From Shewanella sp. SR44-3 (lineage in GTDB: Bacteria; Pseudomonadota; Gammaproteobacteria; Enterobacterales; Shewanellaceae), in NCBI RefSeq assembly GCF_014163735.1, contig NZ_JACJDV010000030.1:1-44321 (forward strand): a stretch of DNA of 44,321 nt, written 5' to 3'. The notes beneath the pieces were generated by a model. That model was not told the DNA's origin. It saw nothing but the letters and a program-made list of their open reading frames with translations, and did no database searches. Numbering within the stretch: the stretch's first letter is position 1; each line of letters begins with the position of its first letter. A program made the position numbers and the translations under genes. Shown in pieces: positions 26,805 through 36,044 of this stretch.

Positions 26805-27131
26805 CTAATCAAATTGTAATTTGGAAAATTGGGCGTTGTCATCAAGGACTGTAATGGATAAGATCTCATTGAGCATCAGTTGTAATGGTGCCTGATTGAT
26901 ATCAACGCCCAGAATAGTCTCACGCTTTATGCCTTCAAACTCTATGATACTGGTGGTGTGAAATTGGGCGTGATATTGGCTTAAGTCTTTCATCGTCACT
27001 GTCACTCGGTAGCGGTGTAAACACATGATCTCAATATAGTCATAGTCTGCACAGCGAATGTGACGTCCTGATGACGGCAATTTTGCATCAGCCGTCCAAT
27101 TTAGTTTGACTGTGTCATCAGGTTTTTTCAT
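26805..27131 (-). CDS. rof: Rof-like Rho-binding antiterminator
   Basis: The 108-residue protein contains the Rof core IRCADYDYIEIMCLHRYRVT followed by a small Sm-like beta barrel (EFEGIKRETILGVD, LNEILSITVLD). Rof (YaeO) binds the RNA-entry site of Rho and blocks termination. This protein has an extra about 20 residues at the N-terminus (KPDDTVKLNWTADAKL) and is longer than E. coli Rof (about 84). The start is the ATG at 27131 with AGGA about 8 bases ahead. The next gene upstream is 46 bp away, so co-transcription with the phosphatase gene is possible. Confidence 0.8.
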   Translation of the reverse strand: MKKPDDTVKLNWTADAKLPSSGRHIRCADYDYIEIMCLHRYRVTVTMKDLSQYHAQFHTTSIIEFEGIKRETILGVDINQAPLQLMLNEILSITVLDDNAQFSKLQFD

Positions 27132-27177
27132 CAATCATTCCTATGTTATACCCATCACATAATGAATGTGACTGGTA

Positions 27178-27762
27178 TTATTCTCCATACTTCAATAGCA
27201 CGCTGGTGACTGCTGCCCCGTTTTTAGCGGGCGTGATTGTGAGTATATAGAGTCGGTTAAATTCACTGCTATCATCGATATCACCTTGTGGCTCGCCGCC
27301 AAGTAAGCTCACTAACGCCGTGGTGGTGTTGCTATGGCCAACAACCAGAAAACGGCCTGTTTTAACTTTAAGTGAATCGCTAAACTGTTTGAGTTGGCTG
27401 GGATCGTAACTTTGCACTGCTTGCTGTTGAGCAAGGGCGGTGGGCGCAGCGGTTTCTTGGGTGCGGTTATAGTCGGTGCTGTAAATGCCATCGAGTTTGT
27501 TGCTGGCGAGCATAGTGGCTAACAGCTGCGCCCTCTGCTGACCTTGCTGGGTCAAACTGGGATTGTCGCCCTTGGCTTTCTCGCCGTGACGCACAATAAA
27601 AATCACCAATTCTGAAGTGTGTGCGACTTCGCTTACTTGAGCCTCAATTTTGGGCGCGCTGTTGGCTGAGGCCACTATAAGCAAACTGCTTATCAATAAG
27701 GCGGTCATACTTAGGACAATCTGGAGAATAAAGCCTTTAGGAATACTGTGGCTATGTGCCAT
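27178..27762 (-). CDS. Exported SixA-like histidine phosphatase
   Basis: This protein of 194 residues has an N-terminal signal segment (ILQIVLSMTALLISSLLIVA), then a phosphoglycerate-mutase-like domain. The catalytic RHG motif is IFIVRHGEKAKGDNPSLTQQ, the second Arg is in STDYNRTQETA, and the distal His is in FLVVGHSNTTTALVSLLG. All core residues are present. True SixA is cytosolic and acts on ArcB; a signal segment here points to the periplasm and a different substrate. The start and membrane fate (cleaved or anchored) are not settled. It is divergent from the HD-GYP gene. Confidence 0.88.
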   Translation of the reverse strand: MAHSHSIPKGFILQIVLSMTALLISSLLIVASANSAPKIEAQVSEVAHTSELVIFIVRHGEKAKGDNPSLTQQGQQRAQLLATMLASNKLDGIYSTDYNRTQETAAPTALAQQQAVQSYDPSQLKQFSDSLKVKTGRFLVVGHSNTTTALVSLLGGEPQGDIDDSSEFNRLYILTITPAKNGAAVTSVLLKYGE

Positions 27763-27931
27763 AGGTGACTACTTATGAGTATTAATATTTGTTGAAATAA
27801 TGACAAAAACCCTATAAGTAATCAATGAATTAATCACTCATTTAGTATCTCACTTTGCGTTATCAGCCCACTGCCATAATACTTAAGCTCAATTCGGATT
27901 TAGCGTTACACTGGATACGTAAAGGGATCCC

Positions 27932-29224
27932 ATGGCCTTAGAGAACAAGCATATTCACCAATACGAAATAGACGATGCTTTGCCACAGTGGCGTAAGTTG
28001 GTTTTTCAGCGTTTATTTAGCGTGTTGGCGATTTTGTGTGTGCCCGTTTATTTCACCAGTGTTTACTTGTGCATAGTCCAGGGAATTTGGCCTATGGCAG
28101 TGTTCGATACCTTAGTGTACGGGGTACTGTTACTGATTTTGTTTCACCCTAGCATGCCTGATCTTAAGCGCTTTATCATTGGGAGTGTATTAGCTTTTGT
28201 CATTGGGCTAGGGTTTCTATTGGCTATTGGTCCATCGGGGGCGGGATTTTTTTGGCTTTTTGCCTTCGCGCCGCTGAGCAGCATTCTTTTAGGTGAAAAA
28301 GCAGGCTTATGGGCTCAAGGGATCAATGGCGTCAGCTTATTTTTTATGGGATTGGCCTACCATTATAATCTGCTTAGTTGGCCAAATATTGAAGGGTTTA
28401 GTACCTTAATTTGGTATGTAGTGGTAATCAATTTTGTGGTTACCAATGCCATGGTAACTCAATCAGCATCGTTTTTACTGGGGAAGTTAACCCATTCATT
28501 ACAGTCCACATTAGCTTCACGTCAGGCCACCGTTATGGGGCTGGCAAAACTTGCAGAGTATCGAGATAACGAGACAGGTGCTCACCTATTACGCATGCAG
28601 CAATATGCCAGCATGCTGGCTAGGCAGCGGTTGTTGGCAGACAATGTGCCGGCGGAGTTAACTGAAGCATTTATTAATCAAATTAATCTGTCGGCCATCT
28701 TGCATGACATAGGCAAGGTGGGCATTGCCGACAGTATCTTATTAAAGCCAGGTTCATTAACTGGGGATGAGTTTAGGCAAATACAGGCGCACCCAGTGAT
28801 CGGCGAAACCGTGTTGCAGGGGTTACTGAACTATGCTCCTGAGTGCGCTTTTATCCAAATGGGCAGAGACATAGCTGGCGGGCATCACGAGAAATGGGAT
28901 GGCAGCGGTTACCCAAGAGGTCTTACGGGGGAAGCTATCCCGCTTTCTGCAAGGATCGTCGCTTTAGTGGATGTGTATGATGCGCTGACATCACCGCGCT
29001 GTTATAAGCGCCCCTTCAGTCATGATGAAGCGTTGAGATTGATAAAAGAGGGGCAGGGGAAACACTTTGATCCAGAGCTGGTGGACTGTTTTATGCAAAT
29101 CCATCAGGAGTTTGAAATTTTATCTAAAGCATCATTGGAAGAAACAGCTAAGCCCCTTGGCGTATACAATGCAGAGCTTGCATCGACAAGGGGCAAAGAT
29201 TTTACAGCTAAAACACTTAACTAA
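27932..29224 (+). CDS. Membrane HD-GYP domain protein, probable c-di-GMP phosphodiesterase
   Basis: The 430-residue protein has about five to six membrane segments in residues 25-185, then a cytoplasmic HD-GYP domain. All signature residues are seen: E214TGAH, H258D259 in AILHDIGKVG, HH at 318-319 in GGHHEKWDGSGYPRG, GYP at 326-328 and VDVYDALTSPR. Such proteins degrade c-di-GMP through a metal centre and help switch between motile and sessile states. The membrane module is not a recognised sensor family. The ATG follows AAAGGGATCCC. A weak hydrolase prediction remains to be proven, as some HD-GYP proteins are inactive or cleave other dinucleotides. Confidence 0.9.
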   Translation: MALENKHIHQYEIDDALPQWRKLVFQRLFSVLAILCVPVYFTSVYLCIVQGIWPMAVFDTLVYGVLLLILFHPSMPDLKRFIIGSVLAFVIGLGFLLAIGPSGAGFFWLFAFAPLSSILLGEKAGLWAQGINGVSLFFMGLAYHYNLLSWPNIEGFSTLIWYVVVINFVVTNAMVTQSASFLLGKLTHSLQSTLASRQATVMGLAKLAEYRDNETGAHLLRMQQYASMLARQRLLADNVPAELTEAFINQINLSAILHDIGKVGIADSILLKPGSLTGDEFRQIQAHPVIGETVLQGLLNYAPECAFIQMGRDIAGGHHEKWDGSGYPRGLTGEAIPLSARIVALVDVYDALTSPRCYKRPFSHDEALRLIKEGQGKHFDPELVDCFMQIHQEFEILSKASLEETAKPLGVYNAELASTRGKDFTAKTLN

Positions 29225-29247
29225 TGCTCAAACGCTGAGTCAAATCA

Positions 29248-29967
29248 CTAATCTGCAAGGTAATATTCTATCGTTGAAACAACGCGTACGCGCTTTATGT
29301 GTGGATTGTTTTTATCTCGATTACTGATTGAAAACTGTCCCTGCGCGGCCTTCTTAATTTTTCCAAGTTGGCTTTTAGAGTCGTTAGCAAATTTTTCAGC
29401 GATCACTCGTGCACTCGTAGTGGAGGCTTCAATCATCTGCGGCTTCACTTCATTGAGGCGGCTAAAAATATACTCAACTTGCGCATCATAATCCGCCTGA
29501 GAAAAGGCAATGCCGGTCTTTCCAAGCTCAGACAGCCTTGGCATCATAGTCCGTACTAGGGTGATGTTTGTCGAATAGACAGTCACAGTTTGTAGGGCTG
29601 AATAGCGGAATCTAGATTGCTCATTACCACCGTATTGCTGAGCGAGTTTATCTGTGATGGTTGGTGTTGATAGGCTGATTTCTTCACTGCTGAGTTTATT
29701 TTGTGTTAGAAACTCAACCACTTGTAGGCTTTGTTTGTCCAGCTGTTGGTAAAGCGCTTCAAGGTCGTTACTTGCTGCGGTGAATTGGATAGGCCAGATG
29801 ACAATATCAGCAGGGTATTCATTTTCAGCTAAACCTTTTACTGTGACACTGCGGTCGAGTAATTTATATTCCACAATGGCTTGCTTTAAGGTCAAACCTA
29901 ATACTGCCATCGCCAGTAACAAGAAAGCACCCAAGATGGCGCTGCTAAATTTATTATTAATACTCAA
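29248..29967 (-). CDS. SIMPL domain protein (DUF541)
   Basis: With the TTG start at 29967, which has AAGGA 8 bases ahead, the protein has 239 residues. A single N-terminal hydrophobic anchor (SSAILGAFLLLAMAVLGLTL) is followed by the SIMPL signature SVTVKGLAENEYPADIVIWP, and later FRYSALQTVTVYS and KAAQGQFSI. SIMPL proteins are periplasmic or cell-surface oligomers of unclear function, linked in E. coli to oxidative-stress resistance (YggE). The frame can be extended to 30024 but that lacks a ribosome site. It is divergent from 30041 and convergent with the HD-GYP gene. Confidence 0.85.
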   Translation of the reverse strand: MSINNKFSSAILGAFLLLAMAVLGLTLKQAIVEYKLLDRSVTVKGLAENEYPADIVIWPIQFTAASNDLEALYQQLDKQSLQVVEFLTQNKLSSEEISLSTPTITDKLAQQYGGNEQSRFRYSALQTVTVYSTNITLVRTMMPRLSELGKTGIAFSQADYDAQVEYIFSRLNEVKPQMIEASTTSARVIAEKFANDSKSQLGKIKKAAQGQFSISNRDKNNPHIKRVRVVSTIEYYLAD

Positions 29968-30040
29968 AGACTTATTCCTTAATACATGTGGTAGAATGTT
30001 GAAGCATTGTTGATAATAGAACATTTAAAAGGATGTTAAT

Positions 30041-30415
30041 GTGAAAATATTCAGTAGACAGCGAATACGCTCACTGCTTGCCACTGTGATGTCAGCTTTT
30101 TTAGCGACAGGATTAACTTACGGTTTTATCACTGAAATTAAGGTTTTTTTAACGAATATTTCAGCTGCCAGTCCAGAGGCGTATTATGGGGTATTTATTC
30201 AGTCCTATCTACTGGAGTCAAGCACCTTTTACGCCATGATAACAATTGCATTATTTAGTGTTTTCAGCATGATAATCACTCCGATTATTAATCAACTATT
30301 CGCCATTCCCTCTGTAGAAACCAAACCATTCCATAACCGTGCAGCACAAGATATTCCACCATTGACCCATGAAGACTATACCCTGGAAGCCATCATGAAT
30401 CGTTTAAGAAAATAG
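30041..30415 (+). CDS. Small two-span membrane protein, C-terminus ending in HEDYTLEAIMNRLRK
   Basis: The start is the GTG at 30041, preceded by AAAAGGAT. The 124-residue product has hydrophobic spans at about 12-34 (LLATVMSAFLATGLTYGF) and 60-88 (ITIALFSVFSMIITPII). A soluble tail of about 36 residues carries DIPPLTHEDYTLEAIMNRLR. Both ends should face the cytoplasm. I do not recognise a family. The tail recurs in a truncated copy at 1420-1479, so it is under constraint. It shares the upstream gap with the divergent SIMPL gene and is followed 169 bp later by a lipoprotein gene on the same strand. Confidence 0.7.
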   Translation: MKIFSRQRIRSLLATVMSAFLATGLTYGFITEIKVFLTNISAASPEAYYGVFIQSYLLESSTFYAMITIALFSVFSMIITPIINQLFAIPSVETKPFHNRAAQDIPPLTHEDYTLEAIMNRLRK

Positions 30416-30584
30416 CGAGAATAGTAAGCGTTCTAGATAATGCAGACTCGCAAAGTGTCAGTGTGGGATAAGGTTAAAGGCTAGCTGTTCTATTGCATTG
30501 AATATGATGGTCTATATTCATTTGTTAGCCATTGGCACTTACGCTAAGCTGCTTTATAGTGCTGTTCAATCTGAGTCGAGTGAA

Positions 30585-31103
30585 ATGAACATCTTTGGTA
30601 ACACTGTAGCTAATCGCCCATATTTATGGCGACTGATCGTGCTGTTTTTGCTTATGACACAACTGCTCGGGTGCCGTGACGATTCGCAGGATGAACTCGT
30701 GACAAAGCCCGCACCTTGGTGGTCAACGCAAGAGCCTGACGCGCGTGTCGGCATGGATGAATTTTATGGTGCTGATTGCGCCATTACGCGGGTCTCAAGT
30801 CACAATGGCGCTCCTGCAGCAGAGGTTATTTTTAAGGTTCCTTATCAATTATTATCAAGCTGTAAAGAGTCTGGGACAGAGGCATTAGTATTTGATGGTG
30901 AATACCTTATTTTCAGTATTTGCCACATGCGCATAGGTGCAGGAAGCTGTGTTAATGCTCGCTTTCGAACTGCCGATTTTGTGCATTGGCAAGAAGAGAT
31001 AGGGATCACTTGGATCAAAGGTGAACAATATGAAGCATGGCGTAGATTAGGCTCAACATCGACGAAGGCCGATGCCGTAAAGAAGATTATAAAAAGGCAG
31101 TGA
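30585..31103 (+). CDS. Probable lipoprotein of unknown function
   Basis: Taken from the ATG at 30585 the product has 172 residues, with a signal and lipobox LIVLFLLMTQLLGCRDD. An earlier in-frame ATG at 30498 would bury the signal peptide behind 29 residues, so the later start is chosen. The mature part has four Cys (for example DCAITRVSS, SSCKESG and ICHMRIG), suggesting disulphides. I do not recognise a domain; homologues are probably confined to close relatives. A terminator lies at 31227-31258, 120 bp after the stop. The neighbour at 30041 may be co-transcribed. Confidence 0.6.
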   Translation: MNIFGNTVANRPYLWRLIVLFLLMTQLLGCRDDSQDELVTKPAPWWSTQEPDARVGMDEFYGADCAITRVSSHNGAPAAEVIFKVPYQLLSSCKESGTEALVFDGEYLIFSICHMRIGAGSCVNARFRTADFVHWQEEIGITWIKGEQYEAWRRLGSTSTKADAVKKIIKRQ

Positions 31104-31226
31104 TAGGCAGAGATTTTAGCGATTATTTAGCTTAAAAACTAAGCCATCAATCTAAGCTACCAATATAAGCGATAAACTTAAGCCATGAAGATTACCCTAA
31201 TCCTTTAGTTAACGCCTTGGATGAAC

Positions 31227-31258
31227 AAAAACGCCAACACATTATGTTGGCGTTTTTT
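31227..31258. terminator. Terminator between the lipoprotein gene and aroH-like gene
   Basis: AAAAACGCCAACA and TGTTGGCGTTTTTT form a near-perfect hairpin with T-run on the plus strand and A-run on the other side. It lies between convergent genes. Confidence 0.88.
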
Positions 31259-31343
31259 GTGAGTCAGCAAAAAGCTAATGGATTTATTGCGCTAAATATA
31301 AGACGCTAATTCATAGCACTCATCTATTGGGCCTTATGCTCGC

Positions 31344-32408
31344 TTATGTGCTCAGCAATGCTTTACGGTCTTTAGCCGCTTGAGCTAAATCCCGCAGTAA
31401 CTTTTCAGAGTCGCTCCAGTGCAGGCAGGCATCTGTGATGCTTTGACCGTAGACCAGTGGCTCACCAGCAATGACTTTTTGATTGCCTTCAATCATAAAG
31501 CTTTCAGCCATAATGCCAGCAATGGCTGTGCTGCCAGCGCGTAACTGTGCCATGATGCTGTCGGCCACATTGAGCTGGTTTTTGTGCTGTTTTTCACTGT
31601 TACCGTGACTAAAATCCACTACCATGCGCTGGGTTACCCCGACTTTTTCAAGTTGTGTACGGGCAGCTTCTATGTCATCAGCGCTGTAATTTGGGGTCTT
31701 ACCGCCACGAAGTATAATATGACCGAAAGGGTTACCGTGAGTGCGATACACGGCCATGGCACCGTCTTTATCTGGCGAGTAGAAGATGTGGGGTGCCGCT
31801 GCGGCGCGCACTGCATCAACGGCGATATTGATGTTACCATCGGTGCCATTTTTAAAGCCTACTGGGCAAGATAAAGCTGAGGCCATCTCACGATGAATTT
31901 GGCTTTCTGTGGTGCGAGCACCAATAGCACCCCAAGTGATTAAGTCGGCAATGTACTGACCGTTCACCATATCTAAAAACTCAGTGGCAATCGGCAATTT
32001 TAATTCGGTAATTTGTTGGAGTAGTTCACGGGCCATGCGCAGGCCTTTGTTAGGGCTGAAGCTACCATCAAGATCGGGATCTGAAATCAGGCCTTTCCAG
32101 CCAACGATAGTGCGCGGCTTTTCAAAATACACCCGCATTAAGATGCACAAATCGTCTTTAAGCTCGTGATGCAGCTCAGCTAAACGCTCAGCGTATTCCA
32201 GTGCGGCTTTAGTGTCGTGAATGGAGCAAGGGCCAATGATCACCAATAAACGCTGATCTTCACCTGCGATAATCGCTTCTACCTCACGGCGCTGTTGCAC
32301 CAAATAATCGGCGGCATCTTGAGTCAGAGGGTATTCAGAAGCGAGCTGAGCTGGTGAAATCACTTTACATAATAAGGAAGTACGAAGTTCGTCTGTTTTA
32401 ATTGTCAT
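31344..32408 (-). CDS. aroH: 3-deoxy-7-phosphoheptulonate synthase, class I (AroH-like isozyme)
   Basis: The 354-residue enzyme condenses PEP with erythrose-4-phosphate, the first step of aromatic amino acid synthesis. Class I motifs are VIIGPCSIHD, YFEKPRTIVGWKGLISDPD, ARTTESQIHREMASALSCPV and VDFSHGNSEKQH. The loop FYSPDKDGAMAVY resembles E. coli AroH (SPDKNG) and not AroG (SVTKWG). The E. coli order ppsA-ppsR-aroH is also kept. The allosteric ligand (Trp, Tyr or Phe) is not proven. No TyrR or TrpR box was recognised. A TATAAT on the minus strand at 32462-32457 may be its -10. Confidence 0.9.
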   Translation of the reverse strand: MTIKTDELRTSLLCKVISPAQLASEYPLTQDAADYLVQQRREVEAIIAGEDQRLLVIIGPCSIHDTKAALEYAERLAELHHELKDDLCILMRVYFEKPRTIVGWKGLISDPDLDGSFSPNKGLRMARELLQQITELKLPIATEFLDMVNGQYIADLITWGAIGARTTESQIHREMASALSCPVGFKNGTDGNINIAVDAVRAAAAPHIFYSPDKDGAMAVYRTHGNPFGHIILRGGKTPNYSADDIEAARTQLEKVGVTQRMVVDFSHGNSEKQHKNQLNVADSIMAQLRAGSTAIAGIMAESFMIEGNQKVIAGEPLVYGQSITDACLHWSDSEKLLRDLAQAAKDRKALLST

Positions 32409-32456
32409 TCAATATACCGCGCTAGCATGATGCTTCTTGATTTAATATTGCTCGGG

Positions 32457-32462
32457 ATTATA
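32457..32462 (-). promoter_or_regulatory. Candidate -10 element of the aroH-like gene
   Basis: The minus strand reads TATAAT 49 bp before the ATG. The spacing to any -35-like hexamer is not ideal, so this is tentative. Confidence 0.35.
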
Positions 32463-32532
32463 ACCAATTCGACCTCAATGCACACGGCAAAAAACCGATT
32501 GCTTGTATTGAAATATCCTCAATAACATTGGC

Positions 32533-32576
32533 TTGGCCCGATTGAATGATGTTTTTGTTAGGGTCAATCGAGCCAA
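32533..32576. repeat. 13-bp inverted repeat between ppsR and the aroH-like gene
   Basis: TTGGCCCGATTGA (32533-32545) pairs with TCAATCGAGCCAA (32564-32576) with one mismatch and an 18-nt loop. On the minus strand no T-run follows, so it is not a standard terminator. It may be an operator or RNA hairpin in the ppsR-aroH intergenic region. Confidence 0.6.
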
Positions 32577-32601
32577 ATACGGTTTTTTCATTGTGTCAAT
32601 A

Positions 32602-33414
32602 TTAGAACATATGCCGTGCTAACCCGGTCACATCCAAGATTTTAGTGGCGATTTCTTCCACCGAATGGTTGGTGGTATCCACAAAAGGAATTCGCTCACG
32701 TTTGTACATCATCTCCACTTCTTTGACTTCTAAGCGGCATTGTCTTAGTGAAGAATAGCGGCTGTTTTCCATCCGAGACTGGCGGATTTCATGAAGGCGA
32801 TTGGGATCTATAGTTAAGCCAAATAGTTTGTTTTTATTGCGCTTTAGGGCATCTGGTAGTTTAAGATTATCCATGTCATCTTCGGTGAAAGGGTAGTTGG
32901 CGGCCTTAATGCCAAACTGCATAGATAAGTACAGACTCGAAGGTGTCTTACCGCAGCGGGATACCCCTAACAGGATAATATCGGCTTTATCCATGTGTTT
33001 CATGGTTTGACCGTCATCGTTTTCCATGGAGAAATTTATCGCATCGATGCGGGCTTCATAGCTGTGATTGCCTTTCCCGTGAGTTCGATGCAGCACAGGG
33101 CAGGCCTGAATGCCTAAATGTTGTTCAAGTGGGGCCACAAAAGTGTTCAAAAAGTCATAATCCATGCCTTCGCTTGAATAAATCACATTGCGGATCTCTG
33201 GATTGACGATGGAGTGGAACACTAACGGCCGTTCACCTGTTGTAATAAAACAATCATTTATTTGCAGCTTTACTTTTTCAGCTTTTGCTAATGTTTCAAC
33301 AAATGGAATGGTAAGTGCTTCAAACTCTACTGGAAATTGCGATAACACCGCGTGTCCAAACACTTCTGCTGTGATGGCTGTGCCATCAGATATGTAGAAT
33401 ACTCTTGGTGCCAT
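32602..33414 (-). CDS. ppsR: PEP synthase regulatory protein (bifunctional kinase/pyrophosphorylase)
   Basis: The product has 270 residues starting [20 protein letters not shown] at the ATG 33414, which follows AGAGGT. The longer frame to 33552 runs into ppsA and is not needed. PpsR phosphorylates a Thr of PEP synthase with ADP to inactivate it and reverses this with phosphate. The P-loop is [18 protein letters not shown]; the second signature [18 protein letters not shown] follows. It is divergent from its target ppsA, with a HexR-like site between them. Confidence 0.95.
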   Translation of the reverse strand: MAPRVFYISDGTAITAEVFGHAVLSQFPVEFEALTIPFVETLAKAEKVKLQINDCFITTGERPLVFHSIVNPEIRNVIYSSEGMDYDFLNTFVAPLEQHLGIQACPVLHRTHGKGNHSYEARIDAINFSMENDDGQTMKHMDKADIILLGVSRCGKTPSSLYLSMQFGIKAANYPFTEDDMDNLKLPDALKRNKNKLFGLTIDPNRLHEIRQSRMENSRYSSLRQCRLEVKEVEMMYKRERIPFVDTTNHSVEEIATKILDVTGLARHMF

Positions 33415-33427
33415 TATGACCTCTTGT

Positions 33428-33442
33428 AGTAATAAAATTACA
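33428..33442. promoter_or_regulatory. HexR operator candidate between ppsR and ppsA
   Basis: AGTAATAAAATTACA matches the palindromic HexR consensus TGTAATWWWATTACA at 14 of 15 positions. It lies 13 bp before ppsR and 96 bp before ppsA. HexR is known in Shewanella as a KDPG-responsive regulator of central carbon metabolism that affects gluconeogenic genes. The match is by eye; binding is inferred. Confidence 0.65.
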
Positions 33443-33538
33443 AATGAAATTATACATTTACGCTTCTTGAGTGGGAGTGTAAAATGCCGCTGCCCTGGTG
33501 TGAAGGGGCCATTGAAATAAACTTGCGGAGAGAGAACT

Positions 33539-35908
33539 GTGCAGCAATACATACTCTGGTATCAAGAATTAGGCATGGGTGACGTAGACAAGGTTGGCGG
33601 CAAGAATGCGTCCCTTGGAGAGATGATCAGCAACCTGGCAAATGCCGGTGTTCAAGTACCTGGCGGATTTGCGACCACATCTCATGCGTTCAATGAGTTC
33701 CTTGAACAAAGCGGTGTTAACCAGAAAATCTATGACGTACTCAACAATTTGGATGTAGACGATGTCAAAGCCCTAGCTCAAGTAGGTGCACAGATCAGAC
33801 AGTGGGTTATCGAGACCCCGTTTCAGCCCGAGTTAGAAACCGCGATTCGCCAAGCTTACGAGAAATTGGCCGGCGAAACCACTGAAGCTTCATTCGCCGT
33901 GCGCTCATCAGCCACTGCAGAAGATATGCCAGACGCCTCATTTGCAGGCCAGCAAGAAACCTTCCTAAACGTCAAAGGCTTTGACTCAGTATTAGTCGCC
34001 ATCAAGCACGTTTATGCTTCTCTATTTAATGATCGCGCGATTTCTTATCGTGTCCACCAAGGCTATGAGCACCACGGCGTTGCATTATCGGCTGGTGTAC
34101 AGCGCATGGTGCGTTCAGACAAAGCCTCATCGGGCGTGATGTTCACCATGGACACTGAGTCTGGTAACAATGATGTGGTGTTTATCACTTCATCATTTGG
34201 CTTAGGTGAAATGGTGGTACAGGGCGCAGTTAACCCTGATGAATTTTATGTTCACAAGCCCATTTTAAGCCAAGGTCATGACGCCGTTGTGCGCCGCAAT
34301 ATTGGCAGCAAGCTTATACAGATGGTTTACTCAGATGATGCCACTCACGGCAAGCAAGTGAAGATTGAAGACGTGCCAAGTGAGCAGCGCCGTCAGTTCT
34401 CAATCAATGATGCTGAGGTCATGGAGCTGGCTAAACAAGCTATGGTTATCGAGCAACATTACGGTCGTCCAATGGATATCGAATGGGCCAAAGACGGTAA
34501 CGATGGCAAGCTTTATATTGTTCAGGCGCGTCCTGAAACTGTGCGTAGTCGTGAAGATGTGCAGTTAATTGAGCGTTATCACCTCAAGACCAAGGGCACA
34601 GTGATGTGCGAAGGTCGTGCTATCGGTCATAAAATCGGTACTGGTGTGGCTAAAGTCTTATCATCAATCGCTGATATGGATCAAATTGAGCCGGGTGATG
34701 TGTTAGTCACCGACATGACAGATCCAGATTGGGAACCTATCATGAAACGCGCTAGCGCGATTGTGACAAACCGTGGCGGCCGCACTTGCCATGCTGCGAT
34801 TATCGCTCGTGAATTAGGTGTGCCAGCGGTTGTCGGTTGTGGCGATGTCACTGACCGCATCAAGACAGGTGATATTGTCACTGTGTCTTGCGCCGAAGGC
34901 GACACAGGCTTTATCTACTCAGGTAAGCAAGAGTTTGAAATTGTCACCAATCGTGTTGATTCATTGCCCGATTTACCGATGAAAATAATGATGAACGTCG
35001 GCAACCCAGACAGAGCCTTTGATTTTGCTCGTCTGCCGAACGAAGGCGTAGGCCTTGCTCGTTTAGAGTTCATCATCAACCGCATGATAGGCATTCACCC
35101 TAAAGCCTTGCTTGAATTTAATCAGCAAGATGCGGCGCTACAAACTGAAATCAACGAGATGATCGCAGGTTATGACTCACCGGTTGAGTACTACATTGCC
35201 CGTTTGGTTGAAGGTATTGCCACTATCGCTTCGGCTTTCTACCCGAAAAAAGTGATCGTACGTATGTCTGACTTTAAGTCAAACGAGTACGCAAATTTGG
35301 TCGGCGGTGATCGTTATGAGCCAGAAGAAGAAAACCCAATGCTGGGTTTCCGTGGTGCTAGTCGCTATATTTCTGAGTCATTCCGTGATTGTTTTGCTTT
35401 AGAGTGTGAAGCCATCAAGCGGGTACGTAACAAGATGGGCTTAACTAACGTTGAGATCATGATCCCCTTCGTACGTACCGTGAGCGAAGCGGCGCAAGTT
35501 ATCGACTTACTTAACGTTGAAGGCTTAGAGCGTGGTAAAGATGGTCTTCGGGTCATCATGATGTGTGAATTGCCATCCAATGCCTTGCTTGCGGATCAGT
35601 TCCTTGAGCACTTCGATGGCTTCTCTATCGGCTCAAACGATTTAACTCAGCTGACGTTGGGTCTTGACAGAGATTCTGGCATCATCAGTCATTTATTTGA
35701 TGAACGTAACGATGCGGTTAAAGCCTTATTGGCCATGGCCATCAAAGCGGCTAAAGCCAAAGGTGCCTATGTGGGCATTTGTGGCCAAGGTCCATCGGAT
35801 CACGCCGACTTCGCGGCATGGCTGGTGGAGCAGGGTATAGACACAGTATCATTAAACCCAGATACAGTGATCGATACCTGGTTATACCTAGCTAAAGAGC
35901 ACGCATAA
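33539..35908 (+). CDS. ppsA: Phosphoenolpyruvate synthase
   Basis: The 789-residue enzyme makes PEP from pyruvate with ATP, releasing AMP and phosphate, the entry to gluconeogenesis from lactate or pyruvate. The start is the GTG at 33539 behind CGGAGAGAG and gives [20 protein letters not shown], the family N-terminus. The ATP-binding domain holds [20 protein letters not shown]. The phosphohistidine domain holds [15 protein letters not shown] with His418. The C-terminal PEP domain has [20 protein letters not shown] and the catalytic Cys in [10 protein letters not shown]. It is regulated by the divergent PpsR and probably by HexR. A strong terminator follows. Confidence 0.97.
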   Translation: MQQYILWYQELGMGDVDKVGGKNASLGEMISNLANAGVQVPGGFATTSHAFNEFLEQSGVNQKIYDVLNNLDVDDVKALAQVGAQIRQWVIETPFQPELETAIRQAYEKLAGETTEASFAVRSSATAEDMPDASFAGQQETFLNVKGFDSVLVAIKHVYASLFNDRAISYRVHQGYEHHGVALSAGVQRMVRSDKASSGVMFTMDTESGNNDVVFITSSFGLGEMVVQGAVNPDEFYVHKPILSQGHDAVVRRNIGSKLIQMVYSDDATHGKQVKIEDVPSEQRRQFSINDAEVMELAKQAMVIEQHYGRPMDIEWAKDGNDGKLYIVQARPETVRSREDVQLIERYHLKTKGTVMCEGRAIGHKIGTGVAKVLSSIADMDQIEPGDVLVTDMTDPDWEPIMKRASAIVTNRGGRTCHAAIIARELGVPAVVGCGDVTDRIKTGDIVTVSCAEGDTGFIYSGKQEFEIVTNRVDSLPDLPMKIMMNVGNPDRAFDFARLPNEGVGLARLEFIINRMIGIHPKALLEFNQQDAALQTEINEMIAGYDSPVEYYIARLVEGIATIASAFYPKKVIVRMSDFKSNEYANLVGGDRYEPEEENPMLGFRGASRYISESFRDCFALECEAIKRVRNKMGLTNVEIMIPFVRTVSEAAQVIDLLNVEGLERGKDGLRVIMMCELPSNALLADQFLEHFDGFSIGSNDLTQLTLGLDRDSGIISHLFDERNDAVKALLAMAIKAAKAKGAYVGICGQGPSDHADFAAWLVEQGIDTVSLNPDTVIDTWLYLAKEHA

Positions 35909-35973
35909 AGGGAGTCTTTCTCTTTTAGTGAGGGTTAACTGAGATCAGTGTTACATCCGTTAACCTTCATGCT

Positions 35974-36003
35974 AAAAAAAGCCACTCTATTGTGGCTTTT
36001 TTT
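35974..36003 (+). terminator. Terminator of ppsA
   Basis: AAAAAAAGCCAC and GTGGCTTTTTTT pair around TCTATT. The gene at 36045 begins 42 bp later, so it has its own promoter or relies on read-through. Confidence 0.85.
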
Positions 36004-36044
36004 GTTTATAATGTTGGCACTACAACCATTTACAGAAATCGATT

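Noticed and set aside
31130..31200. Short regularly spaced TAAGC motifs after the lipoprotein gene, which might look like a repeat array
   Set aside because: The units are only 5 bp with variable spacing and no conserved flanks, which is within chance for AT-rich DNA.
33415..33552. N-terminal extension of ppsR reaching into ppsA
   Set aside because: The extension lacks conservation and the internal ATG at 33414 has a good ribosome site.
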